A stretch of DNA of 64,000 nt, from the NCBI GenBank assembly GCA_950295325.1, contig OX485805.1, positions 27,949,501-28,013,500 of the forward strand, given 5' to 3'. Made by a program: the position numbers and the translations under genes. Under the pieces are notes generated by a model. It saw nothing but the letters and a program-made list of their open reading frames with translations. It made no database searches and had not been told where the DNA came from. Shown piece by piece: positions 47,116 to 57,997 of the stretch. This DNA comes from Polytrichum commune (Eukaryota; Streptophyta; Polytrichopsida; Polytrichales; Polytrichaceae). Positions within the stretch are counted from its first letter, which is position 1. The number at the start of each line of letters is the position of its first letter.

Positions 47116-50100
47116 TTACGTTCGAATCCGTACTGTGGGATCATTTGCTTCGACACATCTTGGGTCCTCTTCAGACTCGTCTGTGCTGCAATCATCATCC
47201 GTTTGGGGAGTCGCGCTCCGAAGATGCAACTCTCGGTCACGTTGTGAGAAAATTATCTTCTTGGTCGGCCGGGAGCCCTCTGCATCATGTATGCCATTTT
47301 CATCTAGATGTGGTCTACCCTCATTTTCATTGTAGTCTTCAGCAGTAAACGGAAGCGATCTTCCCTGATACCTTTTCCTAGTACGTTTGACACCTCTCGT
47401 AGTTCTCTGACGCCCTCTACCCGTACCACGACTTGAGTGCACTTCATCTCTACTTCCATCTATAAAAACATCCCCCGTTGTATTTCCGCCTCCAACTCCA
47501 AGGCCACATGTTCCATTGGATTGACTGTGTGGAAGTGAAACTGATGCGGATGGAATTGCAATTGGTATGTTGTCAACAACATGTCGACGAACAGATTGAC
47601 GACGTGGCGCCTCTGTAGTAACATTTCTTGAAACATTGTGTATAGCAACCAAAGTAGCACCCACCGCAGTTGCACGTGAAACACCCAATCTAGAAGTATT
47701 GGCAATACTTCGAGTGAGAGGACGACGTTGACCTTGTGCATGCACTTCCACCGTAGAGGTGGATGCAATTATTTGAAGAGCACGGAATCGAGTTGTAGGC
47801 ATTTCAGGAACATTGGGTGTTTGATCTTCTATACGATGGTTGGATATGAGGGAGGCGTCCATGAATTCAGAATGTACTCGGGCTGGAAGTGGATCCTGTT
47901 GAACGTGCGTTGGCTCATTTGCGGGTAGTACATTGTCACCTTCACCAAAAGAAAGAGAATCGCTCCGAGGTTGCAAGGAATCTACTTCAATTCCTACATT
48001 CTCACTTGCCCCCATAGCAATATTATGGTCAGGGCGAAACCCTTGTCCAATGTGGAGAGTTTCAAAAGGCGGTCCTCCAATAGACCCCTCATAATCGTCA
48101 TGCATTCCGTCGTTATGTTGGGGGACATCCGGTTCATCAAAAATCAAACACCCCAAGGTTTCCATCACTACCATTGCCATCCTCATCTTCTGAATCATGA
48201 TTATCGGAATCAAGGTCATCCAAATCAAAGTTGATGTCATCAACATTATTGTCATCATCATTTCCGGCCCTATCATTTGGATACACGTCATCTTCGTTGT
48301 CATCTTCTTCGTCAAGGTCATCGTCAGAATGGACCTCATTCAATTCGTACCATTGCGCATGTCTTGGGCCCCTCCGATGTCGAATGAGCCTACTATTGGT
48401 ATATATGTAGACGAGGTCCTCAGCACGACTATGCTTCAAGCGATTGCGACTCTTGTTGTGAACATATGAGTACATGCTCCAATTGCGTTCACATGCGGAT
48501 GCGGAACATATTTGTGCAAGGATACGTCTTGCTATTGTTTGGAGGGCTTTAGCTCCACCTCCCATTGCATCCCACCATTCATGGAGAGGTGCGGCATGCA
48601 CGCTCGGGTCAGTAGAATCAGCAAAAGGCCCTCGATTTTCAAGGAAATCTTGGTACTGGTGGAGGATTTGGACATAAGTGTCCTCATCTTGAGCAAGCCT
48701 GCGAAGAACTCGATTTAGGATTGTCTTCGAATTCTCATCCTCATGGAGTGGGGCCCAACCCCGTAGAAGCGGATTTAACATCGCTCCAGCCCAATGTAGA
48801 TCATTCAACATCAACCTCCATCTATTTTGAAACGTTAGCATAGCATTTGCAGCAAGCTCAGGGCTTAAGCGAAATGGAAGTTTACTGAATCCACGAATAT
48901 GGGTTTGTAAATCATGCATGACCCTCCAAGCCATTCCCATTGCAGGCGCCTTGCCATCAAATACACGAAGAGCTTTAACAACCGGGATCACCATATACAA
49001 GAAATTTTCGCACGTGTTCCAGAATCCATCAGAACGTATAAAGCTTCGCACAACAGAGCCCTTCATGTAAGAGGTGCGAGATCTCCTCTTCATATCACGC
49101 ATTAGAGTAGGCCAATCCTCATCAACCACCATTCTTTCCAAAGCATTGCGTACTTGGAGAAGACGTTCTATCATGATGAAGTTCGTTGCAAAACGGGTCT
49201 CTACAGGTAGGCGGAGTGAGAGATTTGGTGACAACCTCCGGAATATAGCTTGAGAAGCATGATGGTTTTTAACAAATACACAAATATGGCGCGCTTTTTT
49301 TACCAACTTTTTCACCCATTCCTCCTTCCCCCAATCTTCTAAGAGGAGATCTAGGCAATGTGCAGCACATCCTTGAAAATATAGATCGGAATTTGCTCGA
49401 ATCAAGTCGCGAGCAGCGGAGGCCATAACTGGGGCATTGTCGGTACAAACTTGGACCACATTATGTCGACCAACCTTTTCCACAAATGGTTGAATTTGAG
49501 CAACAACGTAGACATGATCCTTGTGATTTCCCGTGGTGTCAATGGTACCCAAGAAAACGTCTCCCTTTGTGCCACATTGAAGAACGTTTAGGAGAGGTCG
49601 GTTTTGCACGTTGTCCCATCCATCACAACATATTGTAACGCCATATTTGTCAACGGAATTCCCCAGCTTCTCCTTCACTTGCCTATCTAGGTCAACCTTT
49701 TTATTAGTTAACAACTTCGTACGGATGGCATTGTACAATGGTGGTGTGTAGGTTGGCATTCGATGACGGGCAGTTTCACGCATAGCATGAACAAATGCAG
49801 GATGTCTCACAATGTTGAAAGGAATGTTAGCTTCATAAAAAGCCGTTGCCCATGCTCTATCAAGGAGTTGTTTTGTTGACACATTGAACCCCTCCATTAT
49901 GTTGAGTTGACATAGTTCACGAGGAGGTGTGCCATATATCACAACATCAGAATGTTGAGTGGATTGGGACATAAGCAAAGGCTCTGTTTCACTAATTACG
50001 GAGTCCGCTATAATAGGCTCCAGAGGTACAATATCTGGCACCGGAGAGTCCTCATTTACAATGCCTACATGTAAGGGCACAATGCCTCTGCAATGTTCAA

Positions 50101-50332
50101 ACAAGACCCTAATATGCGGGGGTACCATCCTACATGTGGAAACATCACAAGCACCCCCTACAGGAGGTCTATAACTAAGGTGGGCCAACATTCTATTTCC
50201 TCGGTAAGATATGACGAACGGGCAAAACCTACATTTAACCTACTTTTGTGATTTACCGGGAACCATCCCCTTATCCTCGTACCAATGATCCCATGCATCA
50301 TTTCGGCGTGGCATGACTTCAACAAAACCTGC
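47116..50332 (-). CDS. hAT transposase (BED finger, DUF659/RNase H core, C-terminal dimerisation region), frame-disrupted
   Basis: The main frame, 50191-48137, is 684 codons. CCDGWDNVQNRPLLNV and VQVCTDNAPVMAS are DUF659/hAT RNase H motifs. WWDAMGGGAKALQTIARRIL with CSASACERNWSMYSYVHNKS is the hAT dimerisation region. The same frame upstream (from acceptor TTTGCAG at about 50333) encodes AWDHWYEDKGMVPGKSQK, then a TAG near 50245, then VKCRFCPF and MLAHLSYR, forming a BED finger (CxxC, H, C) cut by that stop. At the 3' end one extra T in a TTTTT run (about 48140) ends the frame at GVFDF. In the shifted frame 340 more residues follow (DEPDVPQHNDG to TVRIRT), with an Arg-rich segment GRGRQRTTRGVKRTRKR. 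It mobilises the hAT element when intact; two breaks make this copy doubtful. Confidence 0.88.
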
Positions 50333-50564
50333 AAATACAAACAAGTTAGAGCAAGTAACTTTGATCGCATACTAGGTCCTGTTCAAGAGTGCCACAAGGG
50401 CAACCCTAATTCACAGTCACTAGATTGGACAAAGTATCCTCTGCATTCGGGTCTCACGCATTCAATCCTCACTCCTCAAAGGAGAATCAAAAGACTTGAG
50501 ACACACTATGTCAGTGGAGGCAAAAATGGCACCTTGAACCCTCAATTTATAGTATTCGAATCGG
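50333..50564. other. Intron or leader of the transposase gene
   Basis: Upstream of the acceptor at about 50333 on the minus strand. No further exon recognised before the G-rich array. Confidence 0.35.
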
Positions 50565-50755
50565 ACGGGGGAGCGGACGGAAGGGGGGGGGGGAGCGGAC
50601 GGACGGGGGGGGGAGCGGACGGGGGGGGGGGGGGGGGAGCGGACGAGGCGGGGACCGGACGAGGCGGGGACGGGGCGGGGAACGGGAGCGGACGGGAGTT
50701 GGGAACAGGAGCGGACGGGGGTGGGGAACGGGAGCGGACGGGGGGGCGGACGGGC
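50565..50755 (+). repeat. G-rich GGACGG array near the right hAT end
   Basis: Runs of G with GAGCGGACGGG units, the counterpart of 35985-36190 near the other end. Together they bracket the element about 230-280 bp inside its termini. Confidence 0.85.
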
Positions 50756-50987
50756 TCTAGTAAAATTTTCCCTACTTTACCTTTACTTTGCTGACATGTC
50801 ATCACACGTGGACATTGTAAATCCTACGTGTCAGAAATGGGTTAATGTAATTACACAAAAAATTCGGTAAAATTCAAGTCCGTCAGGATAAAGACAGCAT
50901 CCGGCATAATGTCGTGACGGATACGTGTCGTGATGGCACGACATTATGCCGGGATTACCCTCCGTCACGACACAATACACAACCCTG

Positions 50988-51649
50988 GTACCTAATGGTC
51001 GGTAATTTACGAACGTGCGTTCGTAAATCCCACATGAGAGCATGTTCTGGATTGAGCTACTCATATGGTTAGTCACATGCACATAATCCATGAGAGTCAT
51101 TTACGAACGTGCGTTCGTAAATATGCCTTCGAGGATCATACATACTTATTTGACCCGTATCTATTGGTACCTGATGGTCGGGAATTTACGAACGTGCGTT
51201 CGTAAATACATGTCATTATTGTCTACGCATTCAGCAACACATCTTCATTCATACACATCAGTATGGCAGTTGTATACGAACACAAAATAGCAAGAAAAAT
51301 ATGCTCATCGCCCGTCCGTGAAGGTTGTGAAAACGGGGTCGCACCCATTTACGAACGTCCGTTCGTGAATGGGTAGGTACGCAAAAGTCAACATAATCAA
51401 ATTCACAATATGAAGGGGCTCAGTGTTCAAAATATTGTTGGAGTTGATTCAGGCATCATCTGCAGATTTACTACTTTTGTGCATATGGACAAGTGTTCTC
51501 TTGTGATAGTATATTGCGCACGTTCCTAAGTCAACATGGTACTTTGACCTACAAAACTGATATTCCTGAGGGTGCTCTCAGATGAGGGATCTCGAAGGCC
51601 GCCGGATGCACATGGAGAAGTTACTGAGGTCACGAACGCGCGTTCGTAA
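50988..51649 (+). repeat. Palindrome array, right part
   Basis: Continues the 178-bp array in register after the hAT element. Palindromes lie at 51007-51026, 51101-51120 and 51186-51205, then diverged ones at 51349-51368 (ACCCAT/ATGGGT flanks) and 51630-51649. The flank between 51206 and 51704 has no gene, and the L1 LTR begins at 51705. Confidence 0.9.
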
Positions 51650-51704
51650 ATGCATGTGGCGTTCTCGGATTTGTGATTTCGTCGTCGGTTGTATGGGCAC
51701 AGGC

Positions 51705-52677
51705 TGTCGCGCACCTCTCCATGAGGAGTGCCTGAAACACCATGGGCACAAGGGGGACCCCGGAGTGACATCCGGGACTTGTGGCGCCGTTGGTGAGAGG
51801 GCCCAAGTGATCCTAGTGTGGGTGAGGGCCCCGGGCGTTGGGAACGCCTCCCACCCACGAAGACTAGGAGGCACAAGGGTAAGGCCATGAGTTATGCGTA
51901 GCTCATGGCGTGGTGATTCTAGAAAGCTCAAGAACACCTCAATCGGAGGTGTGAGCTAGGAGTTATGGCCATTTGAGTGGGGCGCTGTCCCGGGACAGCG
52001 CCCTGTTACAGCAGTGCCTGGGAGCGATTCCCGGGACTGCCAAGGTTCAAACAGGCATAACTTCCTAAATACTTGCCCGAATGGGGCAAGTGAGGAGTCC
52101 ATCGGCATCTACGTGAAGCGTAGATGAAGATGGAGTGGTTGGTTGTTATGATCAGACATCATACAAGGAAGTTGTGATGGTCTGAAGCTGCTTGGCGGTT
52201 CTAGGCCCAGCAGCTAAAGGAAAATGTCCACTTGGCCCCAACTCTTGGTAGAGAGACAAGAGGTTGGTTGACGGTGGGGTAGGGGCCCCGCGTGAAGTCC
52301 TAGAGGCTTATATGGGTGAGGTGGTGTGGCCTCACCCACCCGAGGCCGAACGGCAAGGCCTCCATGGGCATTGGCCCATTGTGAGGCCATAGTTGCCTAG
52401 TATGGTTCGGGTTGTTGTAGTGTTGCTCCGGCAATGCGATGATCAACATGGGATTGGACTTCCATGGATGGAAGTCCACATCTAGGAATGGGTTACCGAT
52501 TAAGGGGTGAGTCCCGAAAGCAAAGTAGGAGGGTTGGTTCCCTCCTATGAACTATAAGGTCCGGGGTAGGAGGAGCTAATCATTAGCATGGCGGAATGCG
52601 AATGGTTAGCGCTCGTAGCCTTTGCTAGAATTGAAAATTGGCAAGATTGTCAAGGGGGGCTAGCAAGGGTTACGACA
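51705..52677 (+). repeat. 5' LTR of family L1
   Basis: 973 bp from TGTCGCGCACC to GGGTTACGACA, bounded by TG and CA. Matches the solo LTRs at 21364-22338 (inverted) and 40326-41515. Contains the palindrome GCTGTCCCGGGACAGC. Confidence 0.93.
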
Positions 52678-52679
52678 TT

Positions 52680-52691
52680 TGGTATCAGAGC
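52680..52691 (+). promoter_or_regulatory. Primer binding site for initiator Met tRNA
   Basis: TGGTATCAGAGC starts 2 bases after the LTR end. This is the usual plant retroelement primer site complementary to the 3' end of initiator tRNA-Met. Confidence 0.92.
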
Positions 52692-53492
52692 AGGGTTCCA
52701 ATATTTGAGCTAGCACTTTGAGGGAGACATGGCTATCAAACGTGAGGGTTATTATGGTTAGCCCGGGGTTTCCAAAAGGTTGTGAGGCTCAAATTAGAAC
52801 AAAGATCATGTGTAAAGGGAATTTGACCATACCATTGGTTCTAATGACAATGGTGGGCATGATGGTGGATTCGGTAAGGAAATTGGTGGAGTCCTTTGAA
52901 AGGGCTCCCGCACACCTCAAGAAAGCATTTGGGGCCTAGAATACCGAATGCACCCAAAACCTTGGAGGGCATTAATGTTGGATTGAAATTCCAATTCGAA
53001 ATGCTTGGAAGGTATTGATGTTGGAATGAATTTGGTGGAAATGAGGCGTGCGGGCCTCTTAAGGCGTATATGCGCGAATTTCACACCCAAATGAATTGTG
53101 CATCTTAGATGAACGAGTTTTCTAAGAAGTACATCGTTTTAGGTGGGATTTCAAAAGCGGGTGGTGAATACCAAGTTCAAATTTCCAAAAGTTTATTGAG
53201 GTTGTGGCGGGGATCATCGAAATTGCAACGAGCATTAAGGCCGATGACCCCAATAAGAAATTTGGTGGTGCCTTACAACAATGGACGTTGAGGGGAGATA
53301 GGTACCACGCCAAATAATACTTATGCCGCGGACCGAATGTAAGACGATGGCATTGTGGCCAAGGCTAGTAGCCTTAAGCCGAGGCCAAGTCTTTTGTACT
53401 TTGAGGCTCAAATGAATGGGACAAATGTCTCATGGGTTGATAAAGAGGCTACCATTCCTTCTTGAGCCCAAAACTCGCAAGGGAGTTGGGGC

Positions 53493-53991
53493 TTGCCGAT
53501 TGATAGAGCGGGCAAGCCCACCAAGGTGCGGTTTGGAAAGGGCGAACCGCATGAAACAAAGGAGGCCGCGATGCATGTAACTTTTCAATGTGGGACATTG
53601 GATTTTTGTCAAAATTTCACACCATGTGAAATAGATGAAATGCATGTCATTGTGAAGGCTGCCTTCTTTGGAACTCACATGATAGATGTGAGGTGCAAGC
53701 CGGTGAGCTTGTGGTGCATTTGTGATGTCTTGATGGCAAAGAATTGCACTACAAATTGACAAGGACTCCTATGGTAGGAGGAACCAACTCGAATTTGGTC
53801 TTAATGGACCAAATGAATAAACGGAAAAACATAATAATAATGGTCGTGGTTCAATTGGAGCAACTCCAAGGAACTCATGGGGAGGCTAGGAAAGATAGGC
53901 CTCCCCAAAACCACATTGGTGGGATGTTGGTGAGGTACAAGGATGTATTCACCAATGTGTTGTCCAAAATGTTACCGCCAACGAGTGGGGG

Positions 53992-54031
<40 letters not shown>

Positions 54032-54668
54032 TGCTCAACGAGAGATTGAGTTTTTGAGGTATGTGATGACAAAGGAAGTTGGTGGATGAACATGACAAAT
54101 GTCAAGGCAATCCAAGAGGAGAATTGGCCCTTGACTCAAGAGAAGGGCTAAGGTCATTTGTTGGCCTAGCCAACTGCTACCACCACTTCATTCGAGGTGT
54201 TTCTAAGGTTGCTAGGACCTTAGTCAACTTGTTGGAAAAATGGCTATCCCAAGAGTGGGATGAGCCTTGTCACCAAGCCTTTGGGGAGCTCAAGAGCAAG
54301 TTTCCTTCACAAGATGTGGTTAAGTTCCCGAGCTTTCACAAGCATTTTGAGATGCACATGGAGGCGAAGGACTTTACCATCGGCGGATGTTGGTCCAAGA
54401 TGGATGACCATTGCTCATGGGAGCATTAAGCTCCATGGTTGTCGAACCTTGTACGGCTTGTGCAAGAAATGGTTATCCCAAGAGTGGGATGAGCCTTGCC
54501 ACCAAGCCTTTTGGGGAGCTTAAGACCAAGTTCTCTTCGCCACCCGTGCTCAAGTTCGTGGAGTTTGACAAACCTTTGAGGTGCATACGGGGGCAAGTGA
54601 CTTTAGCATTGGCGGATCACTATGCCAAATGCAGGCTTTTTTTACTAGAGCAAGTTGACCGAACTTGA
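53493..54668 (+). pseudogene. Ty3 pol remnants (protease linker, RT end, RNase H start)
   Basis: 53493-53759 encodes CEIDEMHVIVKAAFFGTHMI followed by DVRCKPV, the linker after retropepsin in Ty3 elements. Next, KYKDVFTNVLSKMLPP resembles the RT entry. It stops at a 38-base A run (53992-54029), and the RT core is absent. 54079-54429 resumes with LRSFVGLANCYHHFIRGVSK, the RT/RNase H junction. A diverged copy of the following segment (LSQEWDEPCHQAF) recurs about 226 bp downstream (54236 and 54462). Not functional. Confidence 0.75.
53992..54029 (+). repeat. 38-bp A run replacing the RT core
   Basis: An uninterrupted run of A follows ACGAGTGGGGG in the RT entry and is followed by CTTGCTCAACGAGAGATTGA. 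It marks the deletion junction. It may be a real expansion or an assembly artefact. Confidence 0.8.
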
Positions 54669-54866
54669 CTAATTGTCACATGATGACTACAACTAGTAAA
54701 AAAATATTCCTAGAAGATTCCTAGTCAAGTTGTAGTAAAAAATAAGAGGACCTCGAGGGGGCGAACTTCGGGAACAAAATTTTACTCATTGGGTACGACC
54801 ATGGTGACCAATTTGACTAGTTTTAGTCCAATTTGACTACATCAGACGACGTCTCAAAAGGCCACA

Positions 54867-55448
54867 CTATAATCTCTCTTCATTGTTATCTGGCTCTTCC
54901 TCTCTTTCTTGTAGTGCTACATGAACGTCCTCAGCTTCTAGTACTATGCAGCCTTCTAGCACCGGTGCGCCAAGTTGCACATCTTCGTTTAAAATATTAG
55001 ATCTCAATCCACGGTAGTCTTCATCTCGTCCTACATGTAAACTAAGTGTTTCAGGTTTTCTCTCACATGTAGACGCCACTCTTGCACCTCGAGCTTCTTT
55101 CCTCAACACAACTTTCCATTCGGGATTCTCCACATCGTCCACAAAAAAGACTTGTTGCACATGGAGGGGAAATGCAAACGAGTCTGTTGAATAGGGTATG
55201 ACACGATCGAATTTGATCAATGTGAAGCCGTAGTCGTCACGTTTCATTGTTGCTCCGACGCCCCGGAGGTTGGCTCGCACCCATGTGCAATACAAAACTA
55301 TCAACTCAAACTCTCCATAGTCTACCCCTATTATTTCTTCCACCCATCCTATGTATTCTAAATTTGTTGTCCGTACATTTCTAGAACTGCTGCTCGCACG
55401 ACATGCTTGCGAAAAGGTCGCAGCCACACCACTATCACATGTATTCAT
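54867..55448 (-). pseudogene. DUF4216-type C-terminal part of a CACTA (En/Spm) protein
   Basis: 193 codons, reading YIGWVEEIIGVDYGEFELIV, CTWVRANLRGV, YGFTLIKFDRV, QQVFFVDDVENPEWKVVLRK. This order (I/DYxxF ... WV ... GFTxIxFxR ... QVFFVxDxxxPxWxVVL) is the DUF4216 pattern found near the C-terminus of plant CACTA transposase genes (known family). An acidic tail follows, ending EEEPDNNEERL. The frame opens with MNTCDSGVAATFSQ, but the large N-terminal transposase domain is absent from this window, so it is a fragment or a last exon. Confidence 0.75.
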
Positions 55449-55864
55449 GTTTGCTTCTATGCTTCGAACCCTTATGTGGTTTGGGTTTTGGGCAACCTAG
55501 ACTACTTTCAAATTTAACTTAAAGTGTTGACTAACGGTCAATGACCCTAATCTCCCCTTAACCCGAACCCGCCATGGAGAGCACCCTAGCCTCCCTCCCT
55601 CCCTCCCCGCCATTCACCGCACCCCAACTGCAACCCTTCCTTCCCCGCCATCCACCGCACTTACTGCCTCAACATTAACAAACGAGGACCCAAACGGCCA
55701 CCTAAGTGAACTACTGGTGTGTTCGGCATCCAGTGTAGGGGCAGCGCTCAACAACCTGCTAATTGCTTGGAGTAGAAAAACACAGCCTGCAACAATGGCG
55801 TGGATGCATTACATACCAGCTGACACCACCCATCCCTTCCTTCAGAGCTTTGGGTTGTTGAGTC
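55449..55864. other. Spacer, C-rich stretch
   Basis: 55580-55680 is C-rich (CCCTCCCTCCCTCCCC type). No gene recognised. Confidence 0.4.
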
Positions 55865-57997
55865 ATGGACACGGAAGAGGGGTTTGAGAATGCTAGCTAT
55901 GAGACTAGTGAGGGCGACACAATAAGCGGTAGTGAGAGCGGACCATGGAGCAAGAGCGAGGGCACCGAAAGCTTGAGCGACAGTGAGGGCGGCGAATCAC
56001 CAAGCAAAGCCTTGCAAGAAACATAGGTTCCCCTAACGGCATACGAGGCTACTCGCTTGAAGAGGATAGAGAGTAACAACAAGAAGCTTGAGGAGTTAGG
56101 GTTACAAGCGCTTGCAACTGAAGTCGGAGTGCCGAAGGCGGAGAAAGGCAGGCATCCCGAAAAACTTGGAGCTGGTCGTGTGCAGGTATCACTGCAGGTG
56201 GGGGAGGTTTCGAGGATCACTCGGTCACGGAGAGCACCATCTCCGACTTCTCTGTCGGATCAAGCTCGTCTCCAGGTAAGTTTTCATCTAGGGCTTTACT
56301 CAATCCCTGTTCTCTCTTGCAACCCTAAAGTCTAGGGTTGAGAGATTTAGGGTTTAAAGGCGTGTTTAATTCTTATCCTAGGATTTTTAATTCCCTGAGC
56401 CCGTTAGTGGGTTACAGAGAAATATTTCAATGATCTGGTTGTGCGTCGATTGGTCTACGTTGAGTACATTGACTTTCCAAAGTTTTCGTCTCTCTTTTTG
56501 TTTACCCTATTGAACTCGTTACGAGTTATTTTGTCAAAGATGGTTTTCTGGTTCTGTCACCTGAAATACTCCTTTCAATTTAGTGTAGCTGCGGTGATGA
56601 GAAAACCACAATAGCTGCCTATCACACTTGCAGACGGTAGTGGTCAAAAGACATAAGCTTTGTTTGGAATGGTTGTAACCTCTGTGCTTGTGCAAGTATG
56701 GCAATCAAGATGTAAGTGTATGAATATACATTGTTCCTGTTTTGGTCACTAAGCAATCTTTGGTCCAGGCCTGTGAATGAGACCCTTTTATGGTTTTCTG
56801 GTTCTGTCACCTGTATTGTCCAATTTAGCAGGTACTAAATTTTAGTCACTAATGTTGTAGCCTTTTCAGCTGCTTTGGTGTTCATATATACTTGTACTTC
56901 ATCAATTTGAAAGAGGAATCAAATGATAGTTGCCCAAATTTTGTTACGAAAGAGGTCATTTACTTTAAGTGACTTTGTCATACTGGGACATAATTTGGCT
57001 TGTTAGTCTTAACGTCCTAAGCTCCCACTCTTTTTGCAGAGTAGAGAATAGACAATATGTTTGAGGAAGAACAGTCTGACACAGATGATGATGATTCTGG
57101 AAACAAGCAAGGTATAACAGTGGAAGATGTCGATAGAGTTGATAGCCTCGTTGCTCTCGGTCAATCTATTTTCCCCGAATCGGAAGATGACATAGTATCA
57201 CCTCCAGAAAAGAAGAAAGGTGCTGGTAAACTAATTTTAGGCCGAGCAGCTCCACCTGACAAGCCTATTATTCCTTCTAAGTTCATGGCTGAAGGCCACA
57301 GTATTGAGCTAAGTTCTCAGGATCAAATTGATAGAAGCTACACTGCAGTCCAACACAAGAACAATTTTAAACCAAAGGGCAGGTCCAGTGATCTGGTGGG
57401 CTGTGCCCCAACTGCAGTAGAAATTACAAAACCTGAAAAGGACGACGACCTCACAACTCGTGCCATTAGGGCATGCCTAGCTGCTGAGGCAGTCATGGCT
57501 GCCCTTAGAGATGAATGTAGTTATTTACAGCCCAGTGTTACCGAAGGCAATCCACAAGGGAATGGTGGCCATGCAAGAAGAGATTGCAAATGTTCTGGTA
57601 AGGGTGCCACATGCAATGGGACTCTCAGCTTGCAGCTACAATTAGCTGCATGTGAGAATTTGTCACTGGCGCAGCAACAGCAGCTTTTCGCGAGCTTGTA
57701 GCTGCTCGTCTTGGAGTCCCAATGGCTGCACCCCTGCGTGGAAGCTCACCTAGGAGACAGCGAAAGAAATCCAAGAAAAGCAACAAAACTGAGAAGCCCA
57801 CAGTTGCTCAGAACTCTAAGTCTGGTCAAATAACAGATAAAGAAATGAAGGTGGCTCCTAGACGATTTTCTGCAAGGCCAAATGATGAAACAAACAGTAA
57901 AGGAAATACGTCCAAAGGACAGGAGCAGCTGCTGTCTCAGGGCCCTTTCAGTTGCTCACATCGTCCAGTACTATGTTCAGGGCAAAGTGCAGTATAA
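55865..57997 (+). pseudogene. Acidic/coiled N-terminal exons of an element gene, broken
   Basis: ATG 55865 opens a Ser/Glu/Asp-rich stretch. A TAG at 56024-56026 interrupts it and the same frame continues YEATRLKRIESNNKKLEELG to a GTAAGT donor at 56276. The ExxRLxRIxxNNxxLxxLGL word is common in plant transposon proteins. The next exon begins near 57040-57045; the first AG gives an immediate stop, while AG at 57044 stays in phase (RIDNMFEEEQSD). It is acidic, then contains LTTRAIRACLAAEAVMAALR. A frame change near 57660 leads to FRELVAARLGVPMAAP and a basic segment RRQRKKSKKSNKTEK. Probably the front of the same gene as 59402-60463. Confidence 0.45.

Larger units (their letters stand above)
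35705..50987. mobile_element. 15.3 kb hAT transposon with cargo
   Basis: Left end CAGGGTTGTCTATCGCGACG (35705) and right end, read inward on the other strand, CAGGGTTGTGTATTGTGTCG (50987) are imperfect terminal inverted repeats of hAT type. The flanks are GTACCTGA (35697-35704) and GTACCTAA (50988-50995), an 8-bp target duplication with one change. Removing the element restores the 178-bp array in register, with an 85-bp palindrome spacing across the join. TCCGTCACGACACAAT occurs near both ends as a subterminal motif. Contents: G-rich arrays, a 192-bp tandem repeat, a broken kinase-like gene, a plus-strand gene of unknown role and the hAT transposase. Confidence 0.93.
51705..54790 (+). mobile_element. 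Decayed Ty3-type LTR retrotransposon (5' LTR and remnants)
   Basis: The 5' LTR is followed by a primer site, gag-like debris, protease-linker and RNase H-region fragments. At 54751-54780 comes CTCGAGGGGGCGAACTTCGG, which resembles the purine-rich end of Ty3 elements just before the 3' LTR. No 3' LTR was seen, and the core of reverse transcriptase and the integrase are missing, so most of pol was deleted. Sequence between 52940 and 53490 shows only broken frames. Confidence 0.8.
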
